Source: Pyrenophora tritici-repentis (lineage: Eukaryota > Ascomycota > Dothideomycetes > Pleosporales > Pleosporaceae). From it: 64,000 nucleotides of DNA. The position numbers and the translations under genes were made by a program. Under the pieces are notes generated by a model. That model had not been told where the DNA came from and did not search any database. It saw only the letters and a list, made by a program, of their open reading frames with translations. Below, one piece after another: positions 11,853 through 21,500 of the stretch (position 1 is the first letter of the stretch; the number at the start of each line of letters is the position of its first letter). The stretch is taken from positions 1,178,001 through 1,242,000 of the forward strand of contig NC_089394.1 of assembly GCF_003171515.1 (NCBI RefSeq), written 5' to 3'.

Positions 11853-12048
11853 TGTCGCGGAAATGGACTTGATGTTGGACGTCGGGTGCTCACGTGATCG
11901 GATCGGGTCTTTGAGACTCCGGATCCGTGCCAGGGGACTGATCCATCATGTACAAATACCGGACTAGCCCTCTGATCTTTCTGATCCTTAGAGCAATCAA
12001 TAATCCCACTCTTGAACGAATCTGATCGGTGCTATCCCAACAACCACA
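11853..12048 (+). mobile_element. Solo LTR, family E (196 bp)
   Basis: Runs TGTCGCGGAAATGG to CAACCACA, flanked by the 5-bp duplication TAAGG (11848-11852 and 12049-12053). Removing it rejoins the outer hAT reading frame. Orientation is assumed from TG...CA, which fits both strands. Confidence 0.75.
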
Positions 12049-12090
12049 TAAGGTTATTATAAAAACGCTGCAGGACTTTAAGATTACGTC

Positions 12091-12290
12091 TACGCTGGCA
12101 AATGGGTTGGGTATACCCAGTCTTGGGTTGGGGTTGGGTTGGGGTCGCACAGACCATGGGTTAGGGTTGGGTTGGGGTCGCACAGACCATGGGTTAGGGC
12201 TGGGCTGGGGTCGCACAGACCAAGTGGTAGGGTTGGGCTTGGGTTGGGTTGGGTTGGGTTGGGGTTGGGTTATATTTTTTGGGTACTTTA
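12091..12290 (+). repeat. Left terminal repeat and telomere-like G-rich subterminal array
   Basis: After the 16-bp inverted repeat come many GGGTTGGGG/GGGTTAGGG-type units. Three copies of a unit containing GGGGTCGCACAGACC lie at about 12140-12222. The G3-4 runs are spaced so that G-quadruplexes are possible. An inverted counterpart is at the right end. Confidence 0.85.
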
Positions 12291-12368
12291 ACGGAACAAC
12301 ACTTAATTAAGATAATGTGTACACGTTGATGATATAGTAGATACATAAAACGAGATATATTAACACAG

Positions 12369-15105
12369 CTAATTATCACGGTAGCGCTGAGGACGCTGGC
12401 GCTTTCGAGGTGGCAATTGACGCTCCTCCTGGACCTCTTCCTCCGACTCTTCTTCTGTAGTCTGGTTCTCCTCATCTATATCGAAGGTATGCTCTAACGA
12501 GGCTGGAAGCTCAAAAAGATCATTAACCTCGTCAATTGGCTCTCCATCCTCCCCTAATTGAGCAACTAGGTAGTCTAGACCCTGTTCTTCCTCTTGAGAT
12601 ATTGTATCCTTAAGAACCATTATCTGCTGTATTGTCCGGGCAGATAGTCGGTGCCTCCGACTACCAATAACATCCTTAGCAACATTGAAAACTCTTTCAA
12701 CCCCAACCTGAGCAATTGGTATTGCTAGTATATCCTTCGCCACTTGGGATAGTCGTGGGTAGGTAGGCTCGTTCGTCTTCCACCACTCTAGAATATCGAA
12801 AGAGTCATCTGTCATTACACAGGCAGTACTAAGGTAGGACTCTCCTTCTTGGCGGGTTGGGCCAGTTGTCTTGTCTGATTCTACTAGTGAAGAGTTCTGG
12901 GAAGAAAAGCTGTTTAACGCTGATGTAGGGGGAGGAGCTGGCTTTCTGAACCACTCATTCCCAAGTGACCTCCTTTTGACTATGCTAGAGCCTGGGGTTG
13001 AACCTCTCCCGTCCGTATTATCATAACGATCAAGGTAAGCAAGAAATTGGCCTCGGTAGAGATGCTTGTACTGTGGCTCCCATGAATCGTCCTATAAGCG
13101 TAATTAGAGCGTGACTGTGATAAATAGCTGTGATAATCATACTTCATATGCTGTAAGCTTCTGCGTTGGATCAAGGATAGTGGCACAATTAAACAAGAAC
13201 CCACGTTCTGCGTCTGTCTTCGAATAGTACTTGCTCAGTTTTAGACGACCCCTGTCAGCTGCAGCTCGTACTACGTCTAGCCATTCCCTATCATCTTGAT
13301 TTTCTTCATCCTCATCTAGGTCCTCTGACATTTTGTCCAAGAAATCAAACAGTCGATTGTACATTAACCAAATATACTGAATCTGGGGCTTCTCGTTCTG
13401 GCTGAGGAAGCTAGTTGCTGTTTTAAACCGTTTAAGCATCTCAGTAACGAGTTCGAGATGATGCCACTCAGTCGAAGATAAGCGGAGGCGTTTAAGATCC
13501 CGGAAATCAATCTCAGCCATTTGATTGTTGTCTAGAGAGCTATCCAGGTGACTACCTGGCCTTAGCAAGATTTCTTGTTTAAGCCATTCATCAATATATT
13601 TTTGGATTTTGAGCGCGCGCTCTAACATGTCGTATGTTGAGTTCCATCGGGTTTTCACGTCGCGGATAACAGATAATCGCTCCTTTGGCGGTAGATGTTG
13701 TTGTACCGCAATAAACCGCTCAAAGCGTTGAGGTGATACGTCAATAGCGATACAAATCGCCCTTATCTAGTCTATTATTAGTATGTGATAAATGAATGTG
13801 TTAAAAGCGAAATACCTTGCGAAGGGAATTTGGGACTGAAATATGCGTCTCAATGTCCTGTATATGACGTCTCTGTAGGGTATCCCTTGCTCCTAACTCT
13901 GTAGTTGCTGCTAGCCGAAGGTGTCGGATAATATCCTGGACAACGAGGTTGATAATATGGGCAAGGCAAGGGATAGTGTTTTCTCTGGCACTCCACTGAA
14001 TGTCGACTTCTTGGAGTTTAGACTGGAGAGTGCGAGCAAGTACGCTATTGTTACTAGCGTTATCACAAGTAATAGCTAGAAGCTGGGTTTTGGTCTTTGT
14101 ATCCAGAAGAATATGCAGTACCTCGTCTGCCATAGAAGTACCGGTGTGCCTGCCGCGCATAGGGAGAAAGTCAAGTAGCTTTTCCTGAAGTTTCCAGTCT
14201 TTGTTAATGTAGTAACCCTTTACCGCAAGAAAGCAGAGGTGATTAGCTGCAGACCAGGCATCTAAGGCGATTGAGATCTTTGTTGATTTTCCAAGATCTC
14301 GAAGGATAGACCTTTTTGCTTCCTCATGTTGACTCTTGAATATCGTCTTGAATTTACAACGACTAATTATCACAGTATCTGGTCGAAGGAACCGAAGAAA
14401 TCGATGGAAAGATGGTCGTTCAACTGTTCGGAATGACCAGTTGCTGTCGATTACTACCCGTACAAGCTCCTTTTCAAAGGTAGTAGTAGTGTAAGCTGGT
14501 ATTGATGAAGTACTGTTTCTTTGTTGACGTTGGGATAGAGTAGAGGCCGATAAGTCTGCCTCATTATGAATAGGAGTAAGGACATTTCGACAGCTTTTTG
14601 TTTTAAGATGAGTAATAAGGTGCTTTGTCCCAATACCACCTAGATTTGGATGCTGGAGTGCAAGACTACAGTTGTAGCAGAACACGTAGGGGTGGCCAGT
14701 TCGAAGCTCAGCAGCTTCTCCAAATCGTAACCATACTGTGCCATAGCGAGTAGGAGAGTTCCATCGTGGGTTATCATTTTTAGGGTTTATACCCCAGCTA
14801 GTATTACTCCACCACGCTGTCCATGTCCCTAAGATCTCACTTACACTATAATCTTGCAGAAAACGATTATTTGGATATTTCACTAATCCAATCGTTCTCC
14901 TGTCACCCCCCTTTGTAACCTGTGGAGAATTGATTTTTAAACAGTTGAGGTCCTCCGGAAATTCAATATTAGTAGGATTAGGCATAAGCTCAATAGACTG
15001 TGCAGCTATGTCCATCGCTTCTAGAAAGTAGTAGAATAAGGCATTAATAGTAGTAGCACACAATAGGAAAAAGTTGAGAAGTTTAAGTTTGGATGTAGGA
15101 CTCAA
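12369..15105 (-). CDS. hAT family transposase (inner element)
   Basis: Three exons on the minus strand: 15105-13816, 13766-13143 and 13091-12369, giving 878 aa. Introns are 49 and 51 nt, and both splice in phase 0. A BED-type zinc finger lies at about residues 95-172 (CYNC at 143-146, then KHLITHLKTKSC). RNase-H-like catalytic residues are visible as LDAWS (Asp282) and TCDNASNN (Asp348), followed by CLAHIINLVVQ. The C-terminal hAT dimerisation domain is at about 735-795 (WWKTNEPTYPRLSQVAKDIL, ERVF). The tail is basic. The protein should bind the terminal repeats and cut and paste the element, leaving 8-bp duplications. It appears complete and uninterrupted. Confidence 0.88.
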
Positions 15106-15364
15106 GGCTTCTCACGCTCCTCTCAGCTTTGCTTGCGCTATGACGCCTGTAATTTAACTTGAAACCTTGGCATATTACTAGCGGAATATCATTTTTAATG
15201 CCTCATAGTAAACACAGAGATCGTCAGGAGTGCACGGATATTAATCTGCATAAATGACAGATCACAATCTTAAGTTAAGATTATATGGCGCAATAATCCG
15301 TGTTAATTGGTTGTGATAACTGCTTACTATCCCTCAATGCTTGAAAGTGTCTTAGCCTAAAACT

Positions 15365-16568
15365 CTAATTATCAGACTCAGAAGCGGCATCAGAATCCGG
15401 AAACCCCTCAAACTCAGAGTCCTCAGATTCCTCAGACTCCTCAAGCGCTGCCTGCTTCTGTACAGCAGCCCACTGGTCGTCATCCTCGTACTCGTCTTCA
15501 AGTGAATTGAAATGCTCCTCAAGATCAGAGTCATAGTCAACCTCTTCTTCACACTCATCGCTATCGTCACCTTTAACGTACGGCTTATCACCCTCCAGCT
15601 CAATATCAGCGTCACCAAGTAAGTCGAGAATGCTAGGTGGCTCCCGTTGCCTTATTATATTAGTATCTCTGTGATAAAAGGATGTGATAAACTTACTGCC
15701 AGTCATTATCAGTTACGACTTTCATCTCATCAGGTGTAAGTTCCTCCACGAACTTCTCAAACTCTCTCTTAGCCTCCTTGCTCTCAAAGTCGTTGTTGTT
15801 AAGCTTTGCTAATCCTTCTTGATAGGTCTTTCGAAGAATCTTTTGCAAAACACCACCTGAGCCGTAAATTCTTGCTATTCCTCTACCACTAATGTCATGG
15901 GTGGGCTTGTCATCTTTGCTAAGCACTTTCGCAATCGTGATCTCGTGTTTTCTCATATCCACCTGCTTAGTGATCGCATCCCATTTACGATGCACATGAG
16001 TTAGGTTTGTCTCTAGCCATTCAGCTATAGTCTATTAGCAGATGTCTATGATAAACAGCTGTGATAACTTACCAGACTTTTTCTGGGTAAACCGCTTCTC
16101 TGAAAGTATATCCCACTCTTTCTCTAGCAGCTTAGCCTGTCTAGCACTATTTGCTAATTTATACTTAGGCTGTTGCAAAAGCGATTTCTTCAGTTGGTAC
16201 TTCGCGGAGTGGTCGGCTGTTCTAACGCTTTCAAGTACCTTCTCCTCTTTATCGAAAAGAGCTTTGCGTTCACGTTGAGCAATAGCACAGGCGCTACCAC
16301 TCAGAGAGCCAGTATAGGGGACGCTCAAATTGATAGGTCGGCCTTTTCGTGAACCCCCACTACCTCTTTGATCTAAGATACCGTCAATCTCGTCAGCTTC
16401 ACACGCAAATCCCTGCTTATATTAGCATAAGCTGTGATAAATGGCTGTGATTATTACATCGGTAAGCTGCTCCCACTCATCTTGTTCGAACCCAGGCGGA
16501 GGTTCAAGTTTGATGGCTGGAACTAGGCCTTCAGGTACGTCGCCGACTTGCTCTTTCGCGACAGGCAT
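15365..16568 (-). CDS. Transposon-encoded protein with long acidic C-terminus (candidate histone partner)
   Basis: Not a family I recognise. Four exons on the minus strand: 16568-16458, 16412-16073, 16024-15697 and 15650-15365. The introns are 45, 48 and 46 nt, each preserves the frame, and the product is 354 aa. I chose the ATG at 16568 (MPVAKEQVGDV) because it opens the exon that splices cleanly. The N-terminal third is mixed. The middle is lysine/glutamate-rich and probably helical (QRERKALFDKEEKVLESV). The last 95 residues are extremely acidic (DDSDECEEEVDYDSDLEE, EESEESEDSEFEG). Acidic tails of this kind are common in histone chaperones. Being divergent from the H3 gene in the same element, a role in delivering that histone is a reasonable but unproven guess. 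Confidence 0.7.
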
Positions 16569-17078
16569 GGCGGGGACTGTGATAATGCGCTGTTGTAAAT
16601 GGGGTGTTTTCAATGTAGTAAAGAGAGTTATTAGGTGTTGGGAGTTACTGGGCGTCAGGGGCTGGAGAAATGGGTAGACAGCATTATGCTCACCTAGAAA
16701 TGGTCCGTGCGCTGCTGCCTGCGCTAGCGCGAAAACGCGGAAATTACCCAAAATGATCAACACATCGATGATTCCTTCATTTTTGGGCTGCACGCATGCG
16801 CGAGCTCGGCGTTTATCACAGCAGTTTAACACGTTTGTATGATATGCTCGCTACTGATTTTGCAACAGAAATGGTTGTATGCGATCGTGAAACAGCAAAT
16901 TACGTCATGCAGTCCGTGCGCTGCTGCCTTTACTAGTGCGGAAATCGGGAAATTGCCGTCGCCCAAACTTTCCAGCTACCTAACTCTTTCAGCCTACTAC
17001 TTTCTTAATTGTCGAACACATTTATCACAGTAATTAATCACATACGTCGCCTACGTTCATCATCTACTCTACTACGCA
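16569..17078. promoter_or_regulatory. Shared divergent promoter of acidic protein and histone H3 variant
   Basis: 510 bp between the two start codons. It contains a direct repeat with period 209 bp: GTCCGTGCGCTGCTGCCT at 16703-16720 and 16912-16929, each followed by a similar GCGxAAAxCGGGAAATT-like stretch. The first copy's GCGCGAAAACGCGG matches E2F/MBF-type sites (TTTSSCGC or ACGCG), which drive S-phase transcription, including of histones. That link is an inference. Three of the paired TTATCACA motifs also lie here (16578, 16813, 17022). Confidence 0.6.
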
Positions 17079-17651
17079 ATGGCAAGGACAAAACCACGGC
17101 CTAAGGTCACCGGTAAAGCCGGCCGGGGTGGTCCTGATGGCAAGACAGTTACTGGCGGCAAGCCGGCTCAGAAGGCCCTTGCTAGTAAGGCTAGACGTCA
17201 AGTAGCAGGAAAGTCTACGCGAAAGGCACCTGTAGCTGTTAAGAAGAAGCGCAAGTTTAAGGCCGGCAGTAGGTTATCACAGTCGTTTATCACAGCTATT
17301 TTCTAATTTAGCTTAGCTGTCGCATTACGGGAAATCAAGAGATACCAGAGAGGTTTTGAACTACTCTTGCGAAAACTCCCCTTTTCCCGCGTAGTGCGCG
17401 AATTTGCACAGGTGCACAAGGCCGATATCCGCTTTCAACGATCTGCAATCGAAGCTCTTCAGGAAGCTACAGAAGCTTTCTTAGTTGGTTATTTTGAGGG
17501 TATAGTCTATCTACCCTATACTATTTTTCATTTAATAACTTTTATAGACTGCAACATCAATGCTATTCACGCAAAGAGGGTTACTATTCAAGAGAAGGAT
17601 TCTCAATTGGCTAGGCGCTACTTTGCGCGCGAGTTACTAGCTTTTCTCTAG
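17079..17651 (+). CDS. Histone H3 variant encoded by a hAT transposon
   Basis: Three exons: 17079-17268, 17317-17499 and 17548-17651, giving 158 aa (canonical H3 is about 136). The 48-nt first intron separates tail from fold and splices to KFKAGTVALREI, matching canonical PGTVALREI. The second intron (48 nt) restores YFED in the second helix. The fold is clearly H3: [54 protein letters not shown]. The tail starts MARTK and keeps [14 protein letters not shown], but it is about 19 residues longer and lacks the ARKS motifs around K9 and K27. The H3 K56 position is Arg. The C-terminus RGERA/S is replaced by [10 protein letters not shown]. Loop 1 has canonical length, so it is not an obvious CENP-A. 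Confidence 0.9.
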
Positions 17652-17814
17652 ATTATAAGATATATCTAGATACACGTGCTTAAATGCTAGCTGGCGAAGC
17701 CTCTGTATATTATAAATGAAACTAGTTAATGCTACACTGTGTTAATCTACTGTGATACTATATAAACTTTTCTTTTATTGAAATCTATATTATACATCTT
17801 GCAATTTTTTTACT

Positions 17815-17963
17815 ATAACCCAACCCTAACCCATGGTCCGTGCGACCCCAACCCAACCCCAACCCAACACTAAGCTTGGCGCTGACAAATGGGTTGGGGC
17901 TGGGTTGGGGTCGCAAAATTTCTAACCCAACCCCAACCACACCCCGACCCATTTGCCAGCGTA
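17815..17963. repeat. Right terminal repeat, G-rich array and terminal hairpin
   Basis: Inverted relative to the left array (CCAACCC and CCAACCCC units, and one GGTCCGTGCGACCCC unit). The last 84 bp (17880-17963) form a foldback: a CGCTGACAAATGGG copy faces the true terminal CCCATTTGCCAGCG. This sub-terminal hairpin looks like the 134-bp MITE at 10794-10927. Confidence 0.75.
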
Positions 17964-18062
17964 ATTACGTCGTAGTTAATCAGTTACTTTATACTTAATA
18001 ACGCTACTAATAACGACAGTACTATCGTAATATTAGCTTAAGAGTATAGTTTTAATGCTACC

Positions 18063-18268
18063 TGTTGGGAATCGAACCTGCGGTAGATAAGGCAGCTGGT
18101 TGCTGCATGCACGAGCTTGGATTACACGGCTGACTAAGCCGTGTGGTCCGAGCTCTAGCTGCTGCCTTACTGCCGACCTCCCTCCACCTCCATAGAACAA
18201 CAAGAACAATCACAATCATTTCAACTCGTTGCAACGAAGGTGATTCCGATACCTTAGCCGTATCAACA
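18063..18268 (+). repeat. Copia-1 5' LTR
   Basis: 206 bp, TG...CA, identical to the 3' LTR as far as I can compare. It contains an inner inverted repeat around ACACGGCTGACTAAGCCGTG. Confidence 0.9.
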
Positions 18269-18545
18269 CTGATCAGTGGTTGCTACACCACAGATCGGCT
18301 AGATATCTGACAAGGAGACCCATCAGCTCTTTTGCTGTGTAGTCTTGGCCAAGAAGCGACTCCTCCTACCTCACAGTAGCAAGGAGTGCGAAGTACAGCA
18401 CCGCCCGCAGAGACTACCTATCAAGGTAGCGCTTTCGCCGACAGTTCTGAAGGAGATCTTGAACGAAAAGATCTGCGTCAACCACGCACAAAAACAACTG
18501 ACAACGCCTGCAACTAACAGCAAACAATCGACTGACTTCAGCACC

Positions 18546-21500
18546 ATGGCACCATACAAGAGCGTCAAGTACCGATCGTGGTACTCCGAGATGCACAAGA
18601 GTGAGTATGTCAACGCGGAACTCGACCCGACCGACACAGTCATAAACACCGACAAACTGAACACTGTCGTCCTCGATTGGGTCGTCCAAGTTGAAGACGA
18701 TGGACAGTTCGACCTCTTCATCCTCCAGGAGTTCCAAAAGTCCTTCGAGGATTGGACTCAAGATATCATAAGTGCGGTCGACGTGCGGCTCCGGAAAGCA
18801 GTCAAGGAATTGCTCCGACACCGAGGGATTTACATCCAGATCAACAGTCGTGACACAGTAATAACGCAACTGTACAACCTCCTCCATCTCTCGTCGTGCC
18901 CGATATGGCCTGACGACGAGCTTGAGCTTATGCGACTCGTCGACGGTTTCAAGTGTCGACAGCTCACAAACAGCAACTACAGTTACCCTAACCCTCCGCA
19001 GCCACCAACAGGATACCCACAAGCACAGTACTCACCGTCGCCAGCTCAACTCAACGTGACAGCACTCACAAACCTCGCGAAGCTGTACAATAACAACGAT
19101 AAGTTCAGTGGTGACAAGTATGACGTGCTCAGTCACAAACTGGTCATCTTTCGAGAGCTTTGCGCCAAAGTCGGCATTCAACCTGGCCAAACTGACCGCT
19201 ACAAGCTAGCCATCTCTACTATGCTTACTGGCAAAGCGTCAACTTACTACTACCAATCTATCGCTCCACTTGACCTTGGATACGAAGACATCATCGCGAA
19301 ACTGGGCGCCTACTTCCACACTACCGAGAACTACCAGTTGTTCTTGAACGAATGGCGCACCATTATGCTAAAGGACGTCATCGCAAGTAATCCTGACAAG
19401 ACAATTGCGCAATGCCTTGACTTGCTCATCGACAAGCTCCACAAGCTGTACCAAGCGATGGCTCAGCAGAATGGACTCAGCGAGTCAAGCCTCACCGGAC
19501 AACTTGTGTCAGCATGCCAGGGTGTCGAAGCCTGCAGCGCAGTCCTGATCCGACCTGCGTCGACCTTTGAAGCAGTCGCTTCAGAGCTCCGCAACGCCGT
19601 CGGTAACTGGCAACGCTGTCACCCGCATGCTCGAACGCAGTTCAACTATGACAATGAACAGACAGACGATGACATCTTCTACACAAACCGACGATACAAC
19701 CGAAACGACGAACCTCGCGAAAGACCCCGAGGCTATGGCACCGGTCGCTTCAACCGCGGACCGACGCTGTCACGACCGCGATACCCTCCCCGCCGCTCGC
19801 ACGATAAAAAGTGCTATGTGTGCGGCAAACAAGGATGCTGGTCAACGCGACATTCACACGAGGAGCGCAATGAGTCGCACCAACGCTTCAAGACTTATGT
19901 CCAAAACCACGATCTTGATGACGACTACGACGTGTTCCTCGCCGGATTCGAAGGCATCGAGCTTCATGACGAGGCAGAGGACGACGACGGCAACCGCGTT
20001 GATGACCTCGATGCGTACTTCCAACATGAACAATTCAACACCGCTGCTTGCGGAACCATCGACGGGCAAGCGCTCACCATCAACCTCAACGACGCCGCGG
20101 CGACCCACGCGATCACTGGGATCGACCCATACGCGTCGGAGACTGCAAAGGAGGCACCCCACATGTTCACCTTCGATCACCGATATGGTGCTCACTGTTT
20201 CCAAGGCATCATGCCCGACACCGGCGCGGCCGGAGTCTCCACTGCAGGAAAGACCCAGGTCATGGCACTGCAACGCCTCCAGCCATCGGCCACGATCAAT
20301 GAGTCCACGGCAGGTCGCCACCGAATTCGATTTGGAGATAACCCAGAGTGTCTCTCACTTGGCGAGGTGAAGGTCAAAACCCCGCTCGGCGTTATACTTT
20401 TTGCGGTGATGCCGACCAACACGCCTTTCTTGCTGTGCCTTGCAGACATGGACCGCCACGGGATCTACCTCAACAATGTTGACAACGTGCTTGTACACGA
20501 GTCACGGGAGTACCCCATTGTGCGCAAATGGGGACACCCATGGCTCCTGCTCGACGACCAAGAGACCGCGACGCACTACCTCACCGAGGTAGAGCTTGCG
20601 CAACTCCATCGGCGCTTTGGTCATCCAGCTGCGGGACGACTCTACAAGGTCCTCGCGAGAGCAGGTTATGACGAAGTCGATGCGGCGACCATCGAAAAGA
20701 TCAACAAGTTCTGTCACCAATGTCAGATTACTGGCAAGGCGCCAGGACGATTTCGGTTTACCCTCCGCGACGATATCAACTTCAACTATCGACTTATCGT
20801 CGACGTGATGTACATTAATCAGAGGCCAGTACTTCATGCTATTGACGAAGCAACTGCCTTCCAAGCAGCGCGCTTTCTCACCGACATGAAAGCAAGCACA
20901 ACATGGGACACACTCCGCGCCATGTGGATCGATATGTACGTTGGTCCGCCTGATGTCATAGCCACCGACGCTGGCAAGAACTTTGCGAGCGAGGAGTTTG
21001 TCAACAATGCAAAGACAATGGCCATCGAGGTTGACGAGGTGCCTGTCGAGGCGCATAACTCCATCGGCAAGGTGGAGCGGTACCATGCGGCCATCCGCCG
21101 TGCCTTCGAAGTCATCTCCGCCGACATAGACAGCGACACGTCATCTGAACACCTCCTCCAGATGGCTGTGAAAGCCGTCAACGACACTGCTGGTCCAGAT
21201 GGCCTTGTGCCTACTCTCCTCGTCTTTGGCACCTACCCCCGCCTATCCAAGACATCGCCGCCATCACCATCCATCAGCGCGCGCGCGAAAGCGATAAAGA
21301 ACGCGATGGCGGAGGTCCGCAAGATCAAAGCAAAACGCCAGGTGAACGACGCACTTGCGACACGCAACGGACCGAACGTCATTGAAACGCTTCAGCTCCC
21401 GATCCAGAGCAGCGTAAAGGTTTGGCGCGAGAACCGCGGTTGGACTGGTCCCCATACCCTCATCGCCATGAACGACGACCTAACCGCCGCGATTGTCGAC

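Larger units (their letters stand above)
12360..17758. repeat. Twelve paired TTATCACA motifs with fixed 13-nt period
   Basis: Each pair is TTATCACA, 5 nt, TTATCACA, on one strand or the other, with zero to three mismatches per pair. Start positions of the two halves: 12360/12373, 13116/13129, 13784/13797, 15299/15312, 15670/15683, 16047/16060, 16433/16446, 16578/16591, 16813/16826, 17022/17035, 17274/17287 and 17738/17751. Six pairs are inside introns just after the donor site; the others are in promoters or at gene 3' ends. In every intron the motif lies in the sense orientation. Confidence 0.85.
12091..17963. mobile_element. Intact three-gene hAT transposon carrying a histone H3 variant
   Basis: 5,873 bp with perfect 16-bp terminal inverted repeats (TACGCTGGCAAATGGG and its complement). 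Flanked by the perfect 8-bp duplication ATTACGTC (12083-12090 and 17964-17971), a hAT hallmark. It sits inside the outer hAT transposase remnant. Contents from left to right: G-rich subterminal array, transposase gene (minus), acidic-tail protein gene (minus), shared promoter, histone H3 variant gene (plus), G-rich array and hairpin. All three genes have open frames after splicing and none of the TAG decay of the host element. This suggests insertion after the RIP episode, possibly recent. I know of no described hAT element carrying a core-histone gene, but I cannot search. Confidence 0.92.

Noticed and set aside
12029..12310. Frame of repeated LGLGWGRTDH units
   Set aside because: It is the translation of the G-rich subterminal DNA array, not a protein gene.
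14054..14067. TTATCACA copy inside the transposase coding region
   Set aside because: It encodes the catalytic Cys-Asp-Asn segment on the minus strand and has no partner 13 nt away, so it is a coding coincidence. The copy at 14367 is likewise unpaired.
17079..17651. Calling the transposon histone a centromeric CENP-A
   Set aside because: Loop 1 between the first two helices has canonical H3 length, and the tail still starts MARTK. There is no positive CENP-A feature beyond divergence.
18063..18268. tRNA-like stem in the Copia-1 LTR
   Set aside because: The inverted repeat around ACACGGCTGACTAAGCCGTG is a simple hairpin; no tRNA arms or anticodon loop can be drawn.
19567..20370. 267-aa frame overlapping Copia-1 gag
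   Set aside because: It is an out-of-frame shadow of the gag region with biased Thr/Arg/Ser composition.
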